From contig CAVXLN010000030.1 in NCBI GenBank assembly GCA_963762435.1, positions 186,001 to 250,000 of the forward strand: DNA of 64,000 nt. Direction: 5' to 3'. The notes under the pieces are model-generated. The model ran no database searches. It was not told the DNA's origin and saw nothing but the letters and a program-made list of their open reading frames with translations. Source of the DNA: JAXDMU01 sp963762435. Its GTDB lineage: Bacteria > Pseudomonadota > Alphaproteobacteria > ATCC43930 > CGMCC-115725. Positions 8,729 through 16,515 of the stretch are shown in pieces. A program made the position numbers and the translations under genes. Within the stretch, counting starts at the first letter, position 1, and each line of letters opens with the position of its first letter.

Positions 8729-9043
8729 ATGCCCGCTATACTTCCTCCCTACTATGTCGACGCTCCGGCTATAGTACGTCCGGCCCAGCCCGTCGCCGAA
8801 GCTCTCGCCCTGTCCGGGTTCGAGGGTGGGATACTGCTTGTATCCACGAGTGGCGGCCCCAACGCGGCGATGACGCCGGCCTCCACCAGTGGCGGCCCCA
8901 ACGCCACGATGCGGACAACGTCGACCAGCGGCGGCCCCAACGCCGCGATGACGACGGCCTCCACCAGTGGCGGCCCGAATAGTGCGGTAGTCCGGCTCGG
9001 GCCGACCGGCCGCGCGGCACAGACCTCGCCGCTCGGTCATTAA
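8729..9043 (+). CDS. Small protein with four tandem 13-residue repeats
   Basis: This is a 104-aa protein of no recognised family. Residues 1-38 end in LSGFEGG followed by ILLV, like a double-glycine leader: F at -4 and L at -7 relative to G34. Residues 39-90 are four 13-residue repeats with the core STSGGPN plus AAM or a variant. A 14-residue tail follows (GPTGRAAQTSPLGH). GAGGAG lies 7 nt before the ATG, so translation is likely. It could be a repeat-core peptide precursor, a secreted or surface low-complexity protein, or a small structural protein. No modification enzyme or exporter is adjacent. The double-glycine reading is inference. Confidence 0.65.
   Translation: MPAILPPYYVDAPAIVRPAQPVAEALALSGFEGGILLVSTSGGPNAAMTPASTSGGPNATMRTTSTSGGPNAAMTTASTSGGPNSAVVRLGPTGRAAQTSPLGH
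8843..8998 (+). repeat. Four in-frame 39-bp tandem repeats
   Basis: Four contiguous 39-bp units start at 8843, 8882, 8921 and 8960. All begin with a TC-A-C-AG-GGCGGCCC-AA core. Units 1-3 are closely similar and unit 4 diverges after the core. They are coding, have no spacers, and so are not CRISPR. Confidence 0.9.
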
Positions 9044-9131
9044 CGGCGGGGGCGATCAGGGGCGAGCTCGGTAGGCAGTCGGGAATGGCGGCCGCCGGGG
9101 GTTCGGCGCGGCCGCGCTAGCGTATGGTCGC

Positions 9132-9152
9132 ATTGGCTGGAAGCCAGCCAAT
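9132..9152. terminator. Perfect 9-bp hairpin after the repeat-peptide gene
   Basis: ATTGGCTGG and CCAGCCAAT form a perfect stem around an AAG loop, about 90 nt after the stop of the repeat gene. It may end that transcript, although only CTCTT follows instead of a clear T run. Confidence 0.45.
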
Positions 9153-9165
9153 CCGGCTCTTGAAG

Positions 9166-9199
9166 CAAAATCGCCCCGGATCGATCCGATCCGGGGCGA
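9166..9199 (-). terminator. Rho-independent terminator of katG
   Basis: A perfect 12-bp stem (TCGCCCCGGATC with GATCCGGGGCGA, 5-nt loop at 9183-9187) lies 29 nt after the katG stop. On the minus strand it is followed by TTTTGC. This is a good intrinsic terminator. Confidence 0.85.
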
Positions 9200-9227
9200 C
9201 TTGCCGTCCAATATCGCTCGCCGGAGA

Positions 9228-11396
9228 TCAGGCGAGGTCGAAGCGGTCGAGCTCCATCACCTTGGTCCAGGCCGCGACGAAGTCCTTGACGAACTTCTCC
9301 TGCGAGTCCGCAGCGCCATAGACCTCCGCGAAGGCGCGCAATTCCGCGTGCGAGCCGAAGATCAGATCGACACGCGTGCCGGTCCATTTCAGCTGCTTGG
9401 TCGTGCGGTCCCGGCCTTCGAACAGGTTCTCGAGATCCTTGGCCTGCCACTCCGTGCGCATGTCGAGCAGGTTGACGAAGAAGTCGTTCGTCAGCTTGCC
9501 CGGATGCTGGGTGAACACCCCATGCTTGGAGCCGCCGGCATTGGCACCAAGAACGCGCAGGCCGCCGACCAGCACCGTCATCTCCGGCCCGCTCAGCTGC
9601 AGCAGCTGAGCACGGTCGATCAGAGCTTCCTCGGGCGCCATGAACTGCTGGCCGCTCTTGCGGTAGTTGCGGAAGCCGTCCGAGCTCGGTTCCATCGCGT
9701 CGAAGGAGGCCGCATCGGTCTGCTCCGCCGAGGCATCCATGCGACCGGGCGTGAACGGGACATGCAGATGGGTCCCGGCGTCCTTGGCCGCCTTCTCGAC
9801 GGCGGCACTGCCGCCCAGCACGATCAGGTCGGCCAGCGACACCTTCTTGCCGCCGGACGCCGAGCCGTTGAATTCGGCCTGGATGCCTTCGAGCGTCTTC
9901 AGCACCGTGGCCAGCTCGTCCGGGTTGTTGACTTCCCAATCCTTCTGCGGGGCCAGGCGGATGCGGGCCCCGTTGGCGCCGCCTCGCTTGTCCGAACCGC
10001 GGAAAGTGGAGGCCGAGGCCCAGGCGGTCGCGACGAGCTGGGATACCGGCACGCCTGAACCCAGGATCTTGGCCTTCAAACCCGCGATGTCCTGCTCGTC
10101 GATGAGCGGATGGTTCACCGCCGGGATGCGATCCTGCCAGACCAGCTGCTCATGGGGCACGAGCGGGCCCAGGTAACGCTGGATCGGACCCATGTCGCGG
10201 TGGGTGAGCTTGAACCAGGCGCGGGCGAAGGCGTCGGCGAACTGGTCCGGGTGCTCATGGAAGCGCCGCGAGATCTTCTCGTAAGCCGGGTCGAACCGGA
10301 GCGCCAGATCCGTGGTCAGCATCGTGGGCACGTGCTTCTTGGACGTATCGTAGGCATCCGGGATGTCGGCCGGGGCGTTCTTGGCGACCCACTGCTTGGC
10401 GCCGGCCGGGCTCCGGCTCAGCTCCCATTCGAACTTGAAGAGGTTTTCGAAGAAGGCGTTGCTCCACTTCGTCGGCGTCTGGGTCCAGGTGACTTCCGGG
10501 CCGCCGGTGATCGCGTCGGCGCCGATGCCGGTGCCGTGCTTGCTGCGCCAGCCCAGGCCCTGATCCTCGATTACCGCCCCTTCCGGCTCGGCGCCGACGA
10601 AGGATGGATCGCCAGCACCATGGGTCTTGCCGAAGCTGTGGCCGCCGGCGATCAGAGCCACGGTCTCCTCGTCATTCATCGCCATGCGGGCGAAGGTCTC
10701 GCGGATGTCGCGCGCCGAAGCGACGGGGTCGGGATTGCCGTTCGGGCCTTCGGGATTGACATAGATGAGGCCCATCTGCACCGCACCCAAGGTGTTGTGC
10801 AGCTGGCGTTCGCCGCTGTAGCGCTCATCGCCCAGCCAGCTTCCTTCCGGACCCCAATAGAGCTCCTCGGGCTCCCACTGGTCGGCCCGGCCGCCGGCGA
10901 AGCCGAAGGTCTTGAAGCCCATCGATTCCAAGGCGACGTTGCCGACCAGCACATAAAGGTCGGCCCAGGAGATCTTGCGGCCATATTTCTGCTTGATCGG
11001 CCACAACAGCCGGCGCGCCTTGTCCAGATTGGCGTTGTCCGGCCAGCTGTTCAGCGGGGCAAAGCGCTGCTGTCCGCCGCCGGCGCCGCCACGGCCGTCG
11101 CTGATGCGATAGGTACCGGCAGCGTGCCAGGCCAGGCGAATGAACAGGCCGCCATAATGACCGAAATCGGCCGGCCACCAATCTTGCGAATCGGTCATCA
11201 AGGCGTGCAGATCCTTGATCACCGCATCGAGGTCGAGGCTCTTGAATTCCGTCGCATAGTCGAACGCCTCGCCCATTGGATTGGAGCGGGCGGAATGCTG
11301 GTTGAGCATCTGAAGGCTCAGCTGATTCGGCCACCAGTCACGATTTGCGCGACCACGGGCGCCACCCGAAAACGGGCATTTGCTTTCATCTGGCAT
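9228..11396 (-). CDS. katG: Catalase-peroxidase KatG
   Basis: This 722-aa bifunctional haem enzyme degrades hydrogen peroxide and has peroxidase activity. The distal pocket is R87-W90-H91 in RLAWHAAGTYR. The Met-Tyr-Trp cross-link typical of KatG is predicted from W90, Y212 (GLIYVNPEG) and M238 (RMAMNDEE); the spacings match the Mycobacterium tuberculosis W107/Y229/M255 series. The proximal haem ligand is H253 in GGHSFGKTHG. The C-terminal duplicated domain is complete. GGAGG stands before the ATG, a Fur-superfamily-like box lies 32-48 nt upstream, and an intrinsic terminator follows. It is transcribed alone. Confidence 0.97.
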   Translation of the reverse strand: MPDESKCPFSGGARGRANRDWWPNQLSLQMLNQHSARSNPMGEAFDYATEFKSLDLDAVIKDLHALMTDSQDWWPADFGHYGGLFIRLAWHAAGTYRISDGRGGAGGGQQRFAPLNSWPDNANLDKARRLLWPIKQKYGRKISWADLYVLVGNVALESMGFKTFGFAGGRADQWEPEELYWGPEGSWLGDERYSGERQLHNTLGAVQMGLIYVNPEGPNGNPDPVASARDIRETFARMAMNDEETVALIAGGHSFGKTHGAGDPSFVGAEPEGAVIEDQGLGWRSKHGTGIGADAITGGPEVTWTQTPTKWSNAFFENLFKFEWELSRSPAGAKQWVAKNAPADIPDAYDTSKKHVPTMLTTDLALRFDPAYEKISRRFHEHPDQFADAFARAWFKLTHRDMGPIQRYLGPLVPHEQLVWQDRIPAVNHPLIDEQDIAGLKAKILGSGVPVSQLVATAWASASTFRGSDKRGGANGARIRLAPQKDWEVNNPDELATVLKTLEGIQAEFNGSASGGKKVSLADLIVLGGSAAVEKAAKDAGTHLHVPFTPGRMDASAEQTDAASFDAMEPSSDGFRNYRKSGQQFMAPEEALIDRAQLLQLSGPEMTVLVGGLRVLGANAGGSKHGVFTQHPGKLTNDFFVNLLDMRTEWQAKDLENLFEGRDRTTKQLKWTGTRVDLIFGSHAELRAFAEVYGAADSQEKFVKDFVAAWTKVMELDRFDLA

Positions 11397-11770
11397 GTTC
11401 CCTCCGATCTAAGTTCCGACTTCCCAGTTTAGAATGATTTTAATATCAGGTTCTTGGAAACTGATCCAGCCTCCTTGCCAGCGACGCTTTGCAGCATCGG
11501 TTCGTGCAGCGGATGACACGGGCGGTGGGGCCCAGCGTGTCCGCTTCGGCCCACGACCGAAAAAGCTCGAGGCGGGCATGATAGGTCCGCTCGCCGAGGC
11601 ATGGCAACCGCGTGCCGCCGGCGGATTCGGGCAGCCTTGGCCGGCGCGCCGCCTATTACCGTTGTAACCCGCTTTTCCCGATCTGCAATCCGGCGGTCAT
11701 CTCGGCTGCCTAGCGTCCCCGCTGTCGCCGCACGAGCGCCCACGGATCGGAATTGTCGATTTTTAGCAAT
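11397..11770. other. Intergenic region between katG and the T6SS locus
   Basis: This 374-nt spacer separates the divergent katG and the first T6SS gene. It contains the Fur/PerR/Irr-like box at 11428-11444. The remainder is GC-rich and I see no convincing gene in it; short open frames here have no ribosome-binding site. Confidence 0.6.
11428..11444 (-). promoter_or_regulatory. Fur-superfamily (PerR/Irr-like) box upstream of katG
   Basis: TTTAGAATGATTTTAAT contains TTAGAAT-G-ATTTTAA, a 7-1-7 inverted repeat with one mismatch. This matches PerR/Fur boxes and resembles the alphaproteobacterial Irr box (TTTRGAA-type). It sits 32-48 nt before the katG start, where a regulator could control a peroxide- or iron-responsive promoter. 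Binding is inferred from sequence only. Confidence 0.5.
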
Positions 11771-13258
11771 ATGATACCGCGAATCCTCATCAGGCACCTG
11801 GCCGGTTCCCAGGCGCATCGCATCGAACAGCTCGCGCTTGACGGCGTCGACGAGCTGCTGATCGGGCGCGGCCCCGCCGCCCATGTCGCATTCGACGAGC
11901 GGCTCGACGATACGGTCAGCCGCCGCCATGCGCGGATCCGGATCGAGCGCGGCCAGCAGCTGCGCTTCAAGCTCGCCGATCTCGGCAGCACCAACGGCAT
12001 CCGGGTCAATGGCAAGGATATCGCGGGCGAACGCGAGCTCGGCCCGGCCGACATCGTCGAGCTCAGCCCCGGCGGCCCAGCCTTCAGCATCGCGCTCGAG
12101 CCCGGCGATGCCCCCATGGCGCCGGCGGCGACACCGCAAGCCGTAAATCGCGATATGACGGTGCCGTTCTGGCGCGTCAGGCGGCCGGTCCTGCTCGCGA
12201 TATTCTTCGCTGCCGTCGGATTCGGAGCGCTCGCCCTCATCGGCCGCGCGCCGCCCGTCATCGCGACGGAACATCCACCCGCTCTTCAAGCGACCGTCAT
12301 CGTCCCGGCGCCAGCTCCCTCGGCCTCACTCTTTGCGCCGCCCGTTGCCCCACCGCTCGAAGCCTCGATCGTCTATCTCGAGGCGCGCTGGCGGCTGTTC
12401 GACATCGCTACCGGCAAGCCGATTTTCCAGAAGGTGCTGACCCGGCGCGGCCAGCGGCTGCCTTGCTTCGTGGCGCTGGCCGACGGCAGGATCGTGCCCT
12501 GGCTCACGACCGAGGATGAGGAGCACACGAATATCGCCATCGGCGGCACCAGCGGCGGCAGCGGCTTCATCGCCGACGCGGCCGGCGGCATCGTCGCCGG
12601 CAAGGCGCTCGCGGCCGGCTGGCAGAAGCGCTTTCCCGTTACGGCCGAGGGCCAGCGCTGGGGCGCGCTCTTCAAGGTGCAGGACTCGCCCTCGCACGAT
12701 GCGCCCAGCACGATCATCGATCTGACCGCCGCCGGCCAGCCGGCATCCTGGGTTCCAGCCGCCGGCGGCACGCTCTTCCGCGCCCGTACGCCGGTTCCGC
12801 TCGGACCGTCAGGCGCCAATTTCGAGGGCCGCAACGAGCGCCTGACCGTGCGCCTGCCGAACGGCCGCGACCGCATCGCCGCCCGGCTCATCCGTGTCTT
12901 CACCGATGCCGATCTTGCCGAAATCCGGATCGATGCCGATCGTCCGCTGCCGGCCGTCGATCTCGCGCAGGGTGCCGCGATCGAGCAGGGCGAAAAAGTG
13001 ACGGCGCTCGGTTATCCGGCTACGGACGGCGTTGCCGACACACCCGGCCTCGTCTCGTCCGATAGCAGGATCTCGGGCCTCCTGCCCGCCTCGCTCGTAG
13101 CACTCGATCCGGCAGCGCCCGACCATCCTGGCGATGCCGTCATCGCCGGACCGGACGGTCGAATGCTGGGCTTCGCCCCCGCGCCGATGGCGGATGGCGG
13201 CACGTCGCGTCTCGCTTATCCGGCGTCGCTCCTCAGCGCGCTTTTGGAACGGCCCTAG
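11771..13258 (+). CDS. FHA domain - membrane anchor - trypsin-like pseudoprotease (T6SS locus)
   Basis: The 495-aa protein begins with an FHA phosphothreonine-binding domain (IGRGP near 31, SRRHAR near 50, LGSTNGIRVNG near 71-81). One membrane helix follows at about 140-158 (LLAIFFAAVGFGALALIG), then a periplasmic region with a trypsin-2-like fold: GGTSGGSGFIADAAGGIV, DADLAEIRID and GEKVTALGYP. The catalytic His and Ser appear lost: GKALAAGW is where ILTNxHVV is expected, and PGDAVIAGPDG where GNSGGP is expected. It is thus probably inactive and may bind peptides. It leads the phosphatase/kinase genes, which suits a role in T6SS threonine-phosphorylation control. A TTG start at 11753 is an alternative. 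Confidence 0.75.
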   Translation: MIPRILIRHLAGSQAHRIEQLALDGVDELLIGRGPAAHVAFDERLDDTVSRRHARIRIERGQQLRFKLADLGSTNGIRVNGKDIAGERELGPADIVELSPGGPAFSIALEPGDAPMAPAATPQAVNRDMTVPFWRVRRPVLLAIFFAAVGFGALALIGRAPPVIATEHPPALQATVIVPAPAPSASLFAPPVAPPLEASIVYLEARWRLFDIATGKPIFQKVLTRRGQRLPCFVALADGRIVPWLTTEDEEHTNIAIGGTSGGSGFIADAAGGIVAGKALAAGWQKRFPVTAEGQRWGALFKVQDSPSHDAPSTIIDLTAAGQPASWVPAAGGTLFRARTPVPLGPSGANFEGRNERLTVRLPNGRDRIAARLIRVFTDADLAEIRIDADRPLPAVDLAQGAAIEQGEKVTALGYPATDGVADTPGLVSSDSRISGLLPASLVALDPAAPDHPGDAVIAGPDGRMLGFAPAPMADGGTSRLAYPASLLSALLERP

Positions 13259-13272
13259 GTTCAAGGAGGCGA

Positions 13273-14163
13273 ATGCCCATGTGCCCCGCTTCGACATGGC
13301 CGCACCTCGATGGTCGGTTCCCGGCGCTGCAGCCGGATGACCGGATCCGGCTGGTCGGCGCCATGCAGACCCATCCCGGCCTGGTCCGGATCGTCAACGA
13401 GGATGTCGTCGTCTACGTCCTGCCGCGCCCGGGCGATCGCTTCGCGCCGCAGGGGGCATTGGCGCTCGTCGCCGACGGCATGGGCGGCCACGCCGCGGGC
13501 GAGGTCGCGAGCCAACTCGCCGCCGAGATCATCCGCCGGCGCTATTACGAGCTCTCGGGCGACGTGCCGGACATCCTGGCGGCGGGTTTCGAGGCCGCCA
13601 ACCAGGCGATCTATGAGATGGGCGCCGCGGATTCGAGCCGGACCGGCATGGGCACCACCTGCACCGTGCTCGCCGTGCGCGACGGCATGATCTATCTCGG
13701 CCATGTCGGCGACAGCCGCGCCTATCTCTTGCGCGACGGCCGCATCCGGCAGATCAGCCAGGATCATTCGGTCGTGGCCGAGCTGGTCCGCGCCGGCACC
13801 ATCACGCCGGACGAGGCGCGGCACAGCCCCTATCGGCACATGGTGCTGAAGGCGCTCGGCACGAAGCCCACGATCGAGCCGATGATCTGGAGCGAGGGGC
13901 TGCCGCTGCGTCTCGGCGACACGATCATTCTCTGCTCCGACGGGTTGAGCGACCTCCTGGCGGATCGTGCCATCGCCGAGATCGCCGGCCGCCAGCCGCC
14001 GCTCGAGGCGTGCCGGGCGCTGATCGCCGAGGCGCTTGCCAGGGGCGGCGGCGACAATGTCTCGCTCGGCATCTTCGCGGCCGTTGCCAGTGGCGGCGAT
14101 GCTCGCAAAGACCAGGTGACGCGGACGGTCCGCGCCGTGCCGTTGACCAGGTCACCCAAATGA
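13273..14163 (+). CDS. pppA: PP2C-family serine/threonine phosphatase (PppA/Stp1-like)
   Basis: This is a 296-aa metal-dependent phosphatase. The PP2C motifs are present: RIVNED near 39-44, LVADGMGGHAAGE (metal-binding Asp), GTTCTVLAVRDG, LGHVGDSRAYLLRDG, SQDHSVV, LCSDGLSD and GGGDNVSLGIF. In T6SS loci such phosphatases reverse phosphorylation of FHA proteins by the partner kinase. AGGAGG precedes the ATG. Its stop overlaps the kinase start (ATGA), so the antagonist pair is translationally coupled. Confidence 0.92.
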   Translation: MPMCPASTWPHLDGRFPALQPDDRIRLVGAMQTHPGLVRIVNEDVVVYVLPRPGDRFAPQGALALVADGMGGHAAGEVASQLAAEIIRRRYYELSGDVPDILAAGFEAANQAIYEMGAADSSRTGMGTTCTVLAVRDGMIYLGHVGDSRAYLLRDGRIRQISQDHSVVAELVRAGTITPDEARHSPYRHMVLKALGTKPTIEPMIWSEGLPLRLGDTIILCSDGLSDLLADRAIAEIAGRQPPLEACRALIAEALARGGGDNVSLGIFAAVASGGDARKDQVTRTVRAVPLTRSPK

Positions 14164-15674
14164 TCGGCTCGACGCTGGGATCCTATGTCGTCGAGGGGCT
14201 GCTCGGCTCCGGCGGCAGCGGGCATGTCTATGCCGCCCGCGACTCGAAGCTCGGCCAGCGTGTCGCGATCAAGCTGCTCCGGCCCGAGCTCAGCGACGAT
14301 CCGGCGCTGTGCGAGCGCTTCCGCCTCGAGGCCGAGAATCTGGCGCTGCTCGATCATCCGAACATCACAGAGCTCTACGCGCTTCATGGCGAGTCCATCG
14401 GCGACCGGCAGAACCTGTTCATGGTGATGGAGCTGATCGAGGGGCTGACGCTCGACCAGGTAGTCGGGCCCGGGCGCGGCCTCGGCACCCGCGCCAGCCT
14501 CGCCATCATGGCCCAGGCGCTCGACGGCCTCGCCTATGCCCATGCGCGCGGCATGATCCATCGCGACATCAAGCCGTCGAACCTGATGCTCAGCGACAGC
14601 GGGCTCTTGAAGATCATGGATTTCGGCATCTCGCGCGTCGAAGGCTCGCAGCGCCTGACCCGCCAGGGCATGATCGTCGGCACGCTCGCCTATATCGCGC
14701 CGGAGCAGATCAAGGGGGCGGCCGGCGATGGCCGCACCGATCTCTACAGCCTCGCCTGCGTGCTTTACGAGCTGCTCTCGGGCATCCAGCCCTTCCGTGG
14801 CGACAATGAATATGAGCTGATCCGCGCTCAGATCGAACTCGATCCCGAGCCGCTTTCGGCCCTCGTTCCGGATCTGGCGCCGCCGATCGCCGCCGCCATC
14901 ATGCAGGCGCTGGCCAAGGAGCCGGAGGATCGGTTCGCCTCGCTCGAGGATTTCGCCGACCGGCTCGGCACCGCGGCACTGAAGCAGGACGCGGCCGCGA
15001 TCGTGCGCGACGAGGTGCTGCCGACGGTCCGGCAGAATGCCGACGCTCAATCCGACGAAACGGCACTGCGCAGCCGGCGCGTGCTGCGGCCTTCCGTCAC
15101 GGCCGGTGCCACTTCCCTCGCCGCCGCGCCGCGCGGCTCTGCCGGAACGCCGCTCCGCCGCCAACGCCGATCGCGCCCGGCACTCGCCGGAATGGGTGCG
15201 GCACTGGCGCTCGCCGCCTGCGCCGGCGGCTTCTATCTGGCACACGAGGCCCAGCAGGCCGCGGCCGGTTCCCCAGCACCAGCCGCGACCGAGCAGGCCC
15301 TGGCAGCACCCCCCGCACCGGCGCCCCAGCCCGCCGCCGATCCGGTGCCGCCACTGGTGATCGCGGGCGAGGTCTCGGCCTACGCGGCCGAGGGCTGGCC
15401 GATGATCGATGGGCGCGTCCTGCGGCTGAGCGGCGTCGATACGCTGGTGCCCGAGGCGGTCAAGGCCGTCGCCGACTGGGTCGGCGCCCATGGCAACTAT
15501 CTTGAATGCAATCCGGTCGGCCCGGATCGATATCGCTGTCTCACCCGCCAGAATCTCGATCTCACCCAGGCGATCCTGCTGAACGGCGGTGCTCGGACAA
15601 GTGCGGATGCCGATCCCGCCTATCGCGCGGCCGAGGCCCAGGCGCGGGCCGGCAAACGCGGTCTTTGGCGCTGA
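14160..15674 (+). CDS. ppkA: PpkA-like serine/threonine kinase with periplasmic SNase-like domain
   Basis: The protein has 504 aa. Residues 5-270 form a Hanks-type kinase: glycine loop GSGGSG at 16-21, ATP Lys in VAIKLL (K38), catalytic HRDIKPSN (D136), DFG at 154-156 and APE at 180-182. A proline/alanine-rich juxtamembrane stretch leads to one membrane helix (about 342-360). Residues 402-504 resemble staphylococcal nuclease/thermonuclease modules (GRVLRLSGVD, DRYRCLTR, DLTQAILLNGGA, AEAQARAGKRGLW). The APE and catalytic Arg/Glu positions look degenerate, so this is likely a sensor or binding domain. It is coupled to the phosphatase gene. Known T6SS kinases such as PpkA phosphorylate Fha. Confidence 0.9.
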   Translation: MIGSTLGSYVVEGLLGSGGSGHVYAARDSKLGQRVAIKLLRPELSDDPALCERFRLEAENLALLDHPNITELYALHGESIGDRQNLFMVMELIEGLTLDQVVGPGRGLGTRASLAIMAQALDGLAYAHARGMIHRDIKPSNLMLSDSGLLKIMDFGISRVEGSQRLTRQGMIVGTLAYIAPEQIKGAAGDGRTDLYSLACVLYELLSGIQPFRGDNEYELIRAQIELDPEPLSALVPDLAPPIAAAIMQALAKEPEDRFASLEDFADRLGTAALKQDAAAIVRDEVLPTVRQNADAQSDETALRSRRVLRPSVTAGATSLAAAPRGSAGTPLRRQRRSRPALAGMGAALALAACAGGFYLAHEAQQAAAGSPAPAATEQALAAPPAPAPQPAADPVPPLVIAGEVSAYAAEGWPMIDGRVLRLSGVDTLVPEAVKAVADWVGAHGNYLECNPVGPDRYRCLTRQNLDLTQAILLNGGARTSADADPAYRAAEAQARAGKRGLWR

Positions 15675-15694
15675 ATTCATCGAGGCAAGAGATT

Positions 15695-16363
15695 ATGAAC
15701 CGATCCATTTTCCTGGTGCTCGCCGGCGGGCTTGCAGGCTTGCTGGCGGGCTGCACCCCGGCCGCGCGGCCCCCTCAATCAGCCGCTGGGCAGCCTTCTC
15801 CGGTTTCGGAAAGCCAGGTGCAGGCGGCCCTCCATAATGGCGGCACCGTGCTCGATTGCGGCGCATCCTGTGCGGACCGATGGGGCCGCAGCCAGGCCGA
15901 GCTGACCCGCCGCTACCAGGCCGGCGACTGGGTCGGCCTCGCCACCCTCGTGCTCGAGACCGGTTACCGCCAGGATCTGGCTTATTTCTATCTCGGCCGC
16001 GCGGCCGAAGGGGTCGGCGCCGACAGTGCGGCGCTGGGCTATTACCGGACCGCCGTCTCGCTCACGACCGGCAGTGCCGCCGATGCGCGCTGTGCCGCCA
16101 GTGCGGCCGGCTGCGGCGCCGTCAGCCTGCCGAACGATGCGGTCCTCCATATCGGCCTGGCGCAACAGGCCCAGCCGCGCCGAATCGTGTCGGCACCGCA
16201 TGCGGCACCGGCCCAATCCCAGCCGGCCCAACCGCAGCCGGCCAACTCCCCGCCGGTCCAGATCGTGCCGCCCCAGCCGCAATCCGCCGAGGCCGCTCCG
16301 GCGCCCTCCGCACCTGCGTCTTCCGGCGATGGCTGGATCGATCCGCCGCCGGCCGGCCAATAG
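15695..16363 (+). CDS. Alanine/proline-rich lipoprotein of the T6SS locus
   Basis: This is a 222-aa predicted lipoprotein. The signal peptide FLVLAGGLAGLLAGC carries a lipobox (LLAGC, Cys20). The mature part has a Cys-containing helical region (LDCGASCADRWGRSQAELTRRYQAGDW, then AYFYLGRAAEGVGADSAALGYYRTAV) that looks like a TPR/Sel1-type hairpin. A long Ala-Pro-Gln tail follows. It is not a recognisable TssJ (no transthyretin-like beta pattern). Its position between kinase and vgrG suggests an envelope partner of the signalling proteins, which is inference only. Confidence 0.72.
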   Translation: MNRSIFLVLAGGLAGLLAGCTPAARPPQSAAGQPSPVSESQVQAALHNGGTVLDCGASCADRWGRSQAELTRRYQAGDWVGLATLVLETGYRQDLAYFYLGRAAEGVGADSAALGYYRTAVSLTTGSAADARCAASAAGCGAVSLPNDAVLHIGLAQQAQPRRIVSAPHAAPAQSQPAQPQPANSPPVQIVPPQPQSAEAAPAPSAPASSGDGWIDPPPAGQ

Positions 16364-16515
16364 CCGATACCCCTTTGCTACGGGTGTAACGAACCGGCCG
16401 CGATCTGACACGGTCGCGTAGTGCGGGTCCGCCATCCTCGCGGGGATCAAAGGTACCGAGGATCCATGGGCCGTTTCAGCATCAAGGATGAAAGCATCCG
16501 GCAGGAGGCACGCTG

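Noticed and set aside
8843..8998. CRISPR-like array
   Set aside because: The 39-bp units are contiguous, in frame and without spacers; they encode protein repeats.
8684..9040. Antisense repeat protein opposite the repeat-peptide gene
   Set aside because: It only mirrors the 39-bp repeats. The plus strand has the ribosome-binding site and start.
9936..10176. Small plus-strand genes inside katG
   Set aside because: They are frames opposite a highly conserved gene with no ribosome-binding sites.
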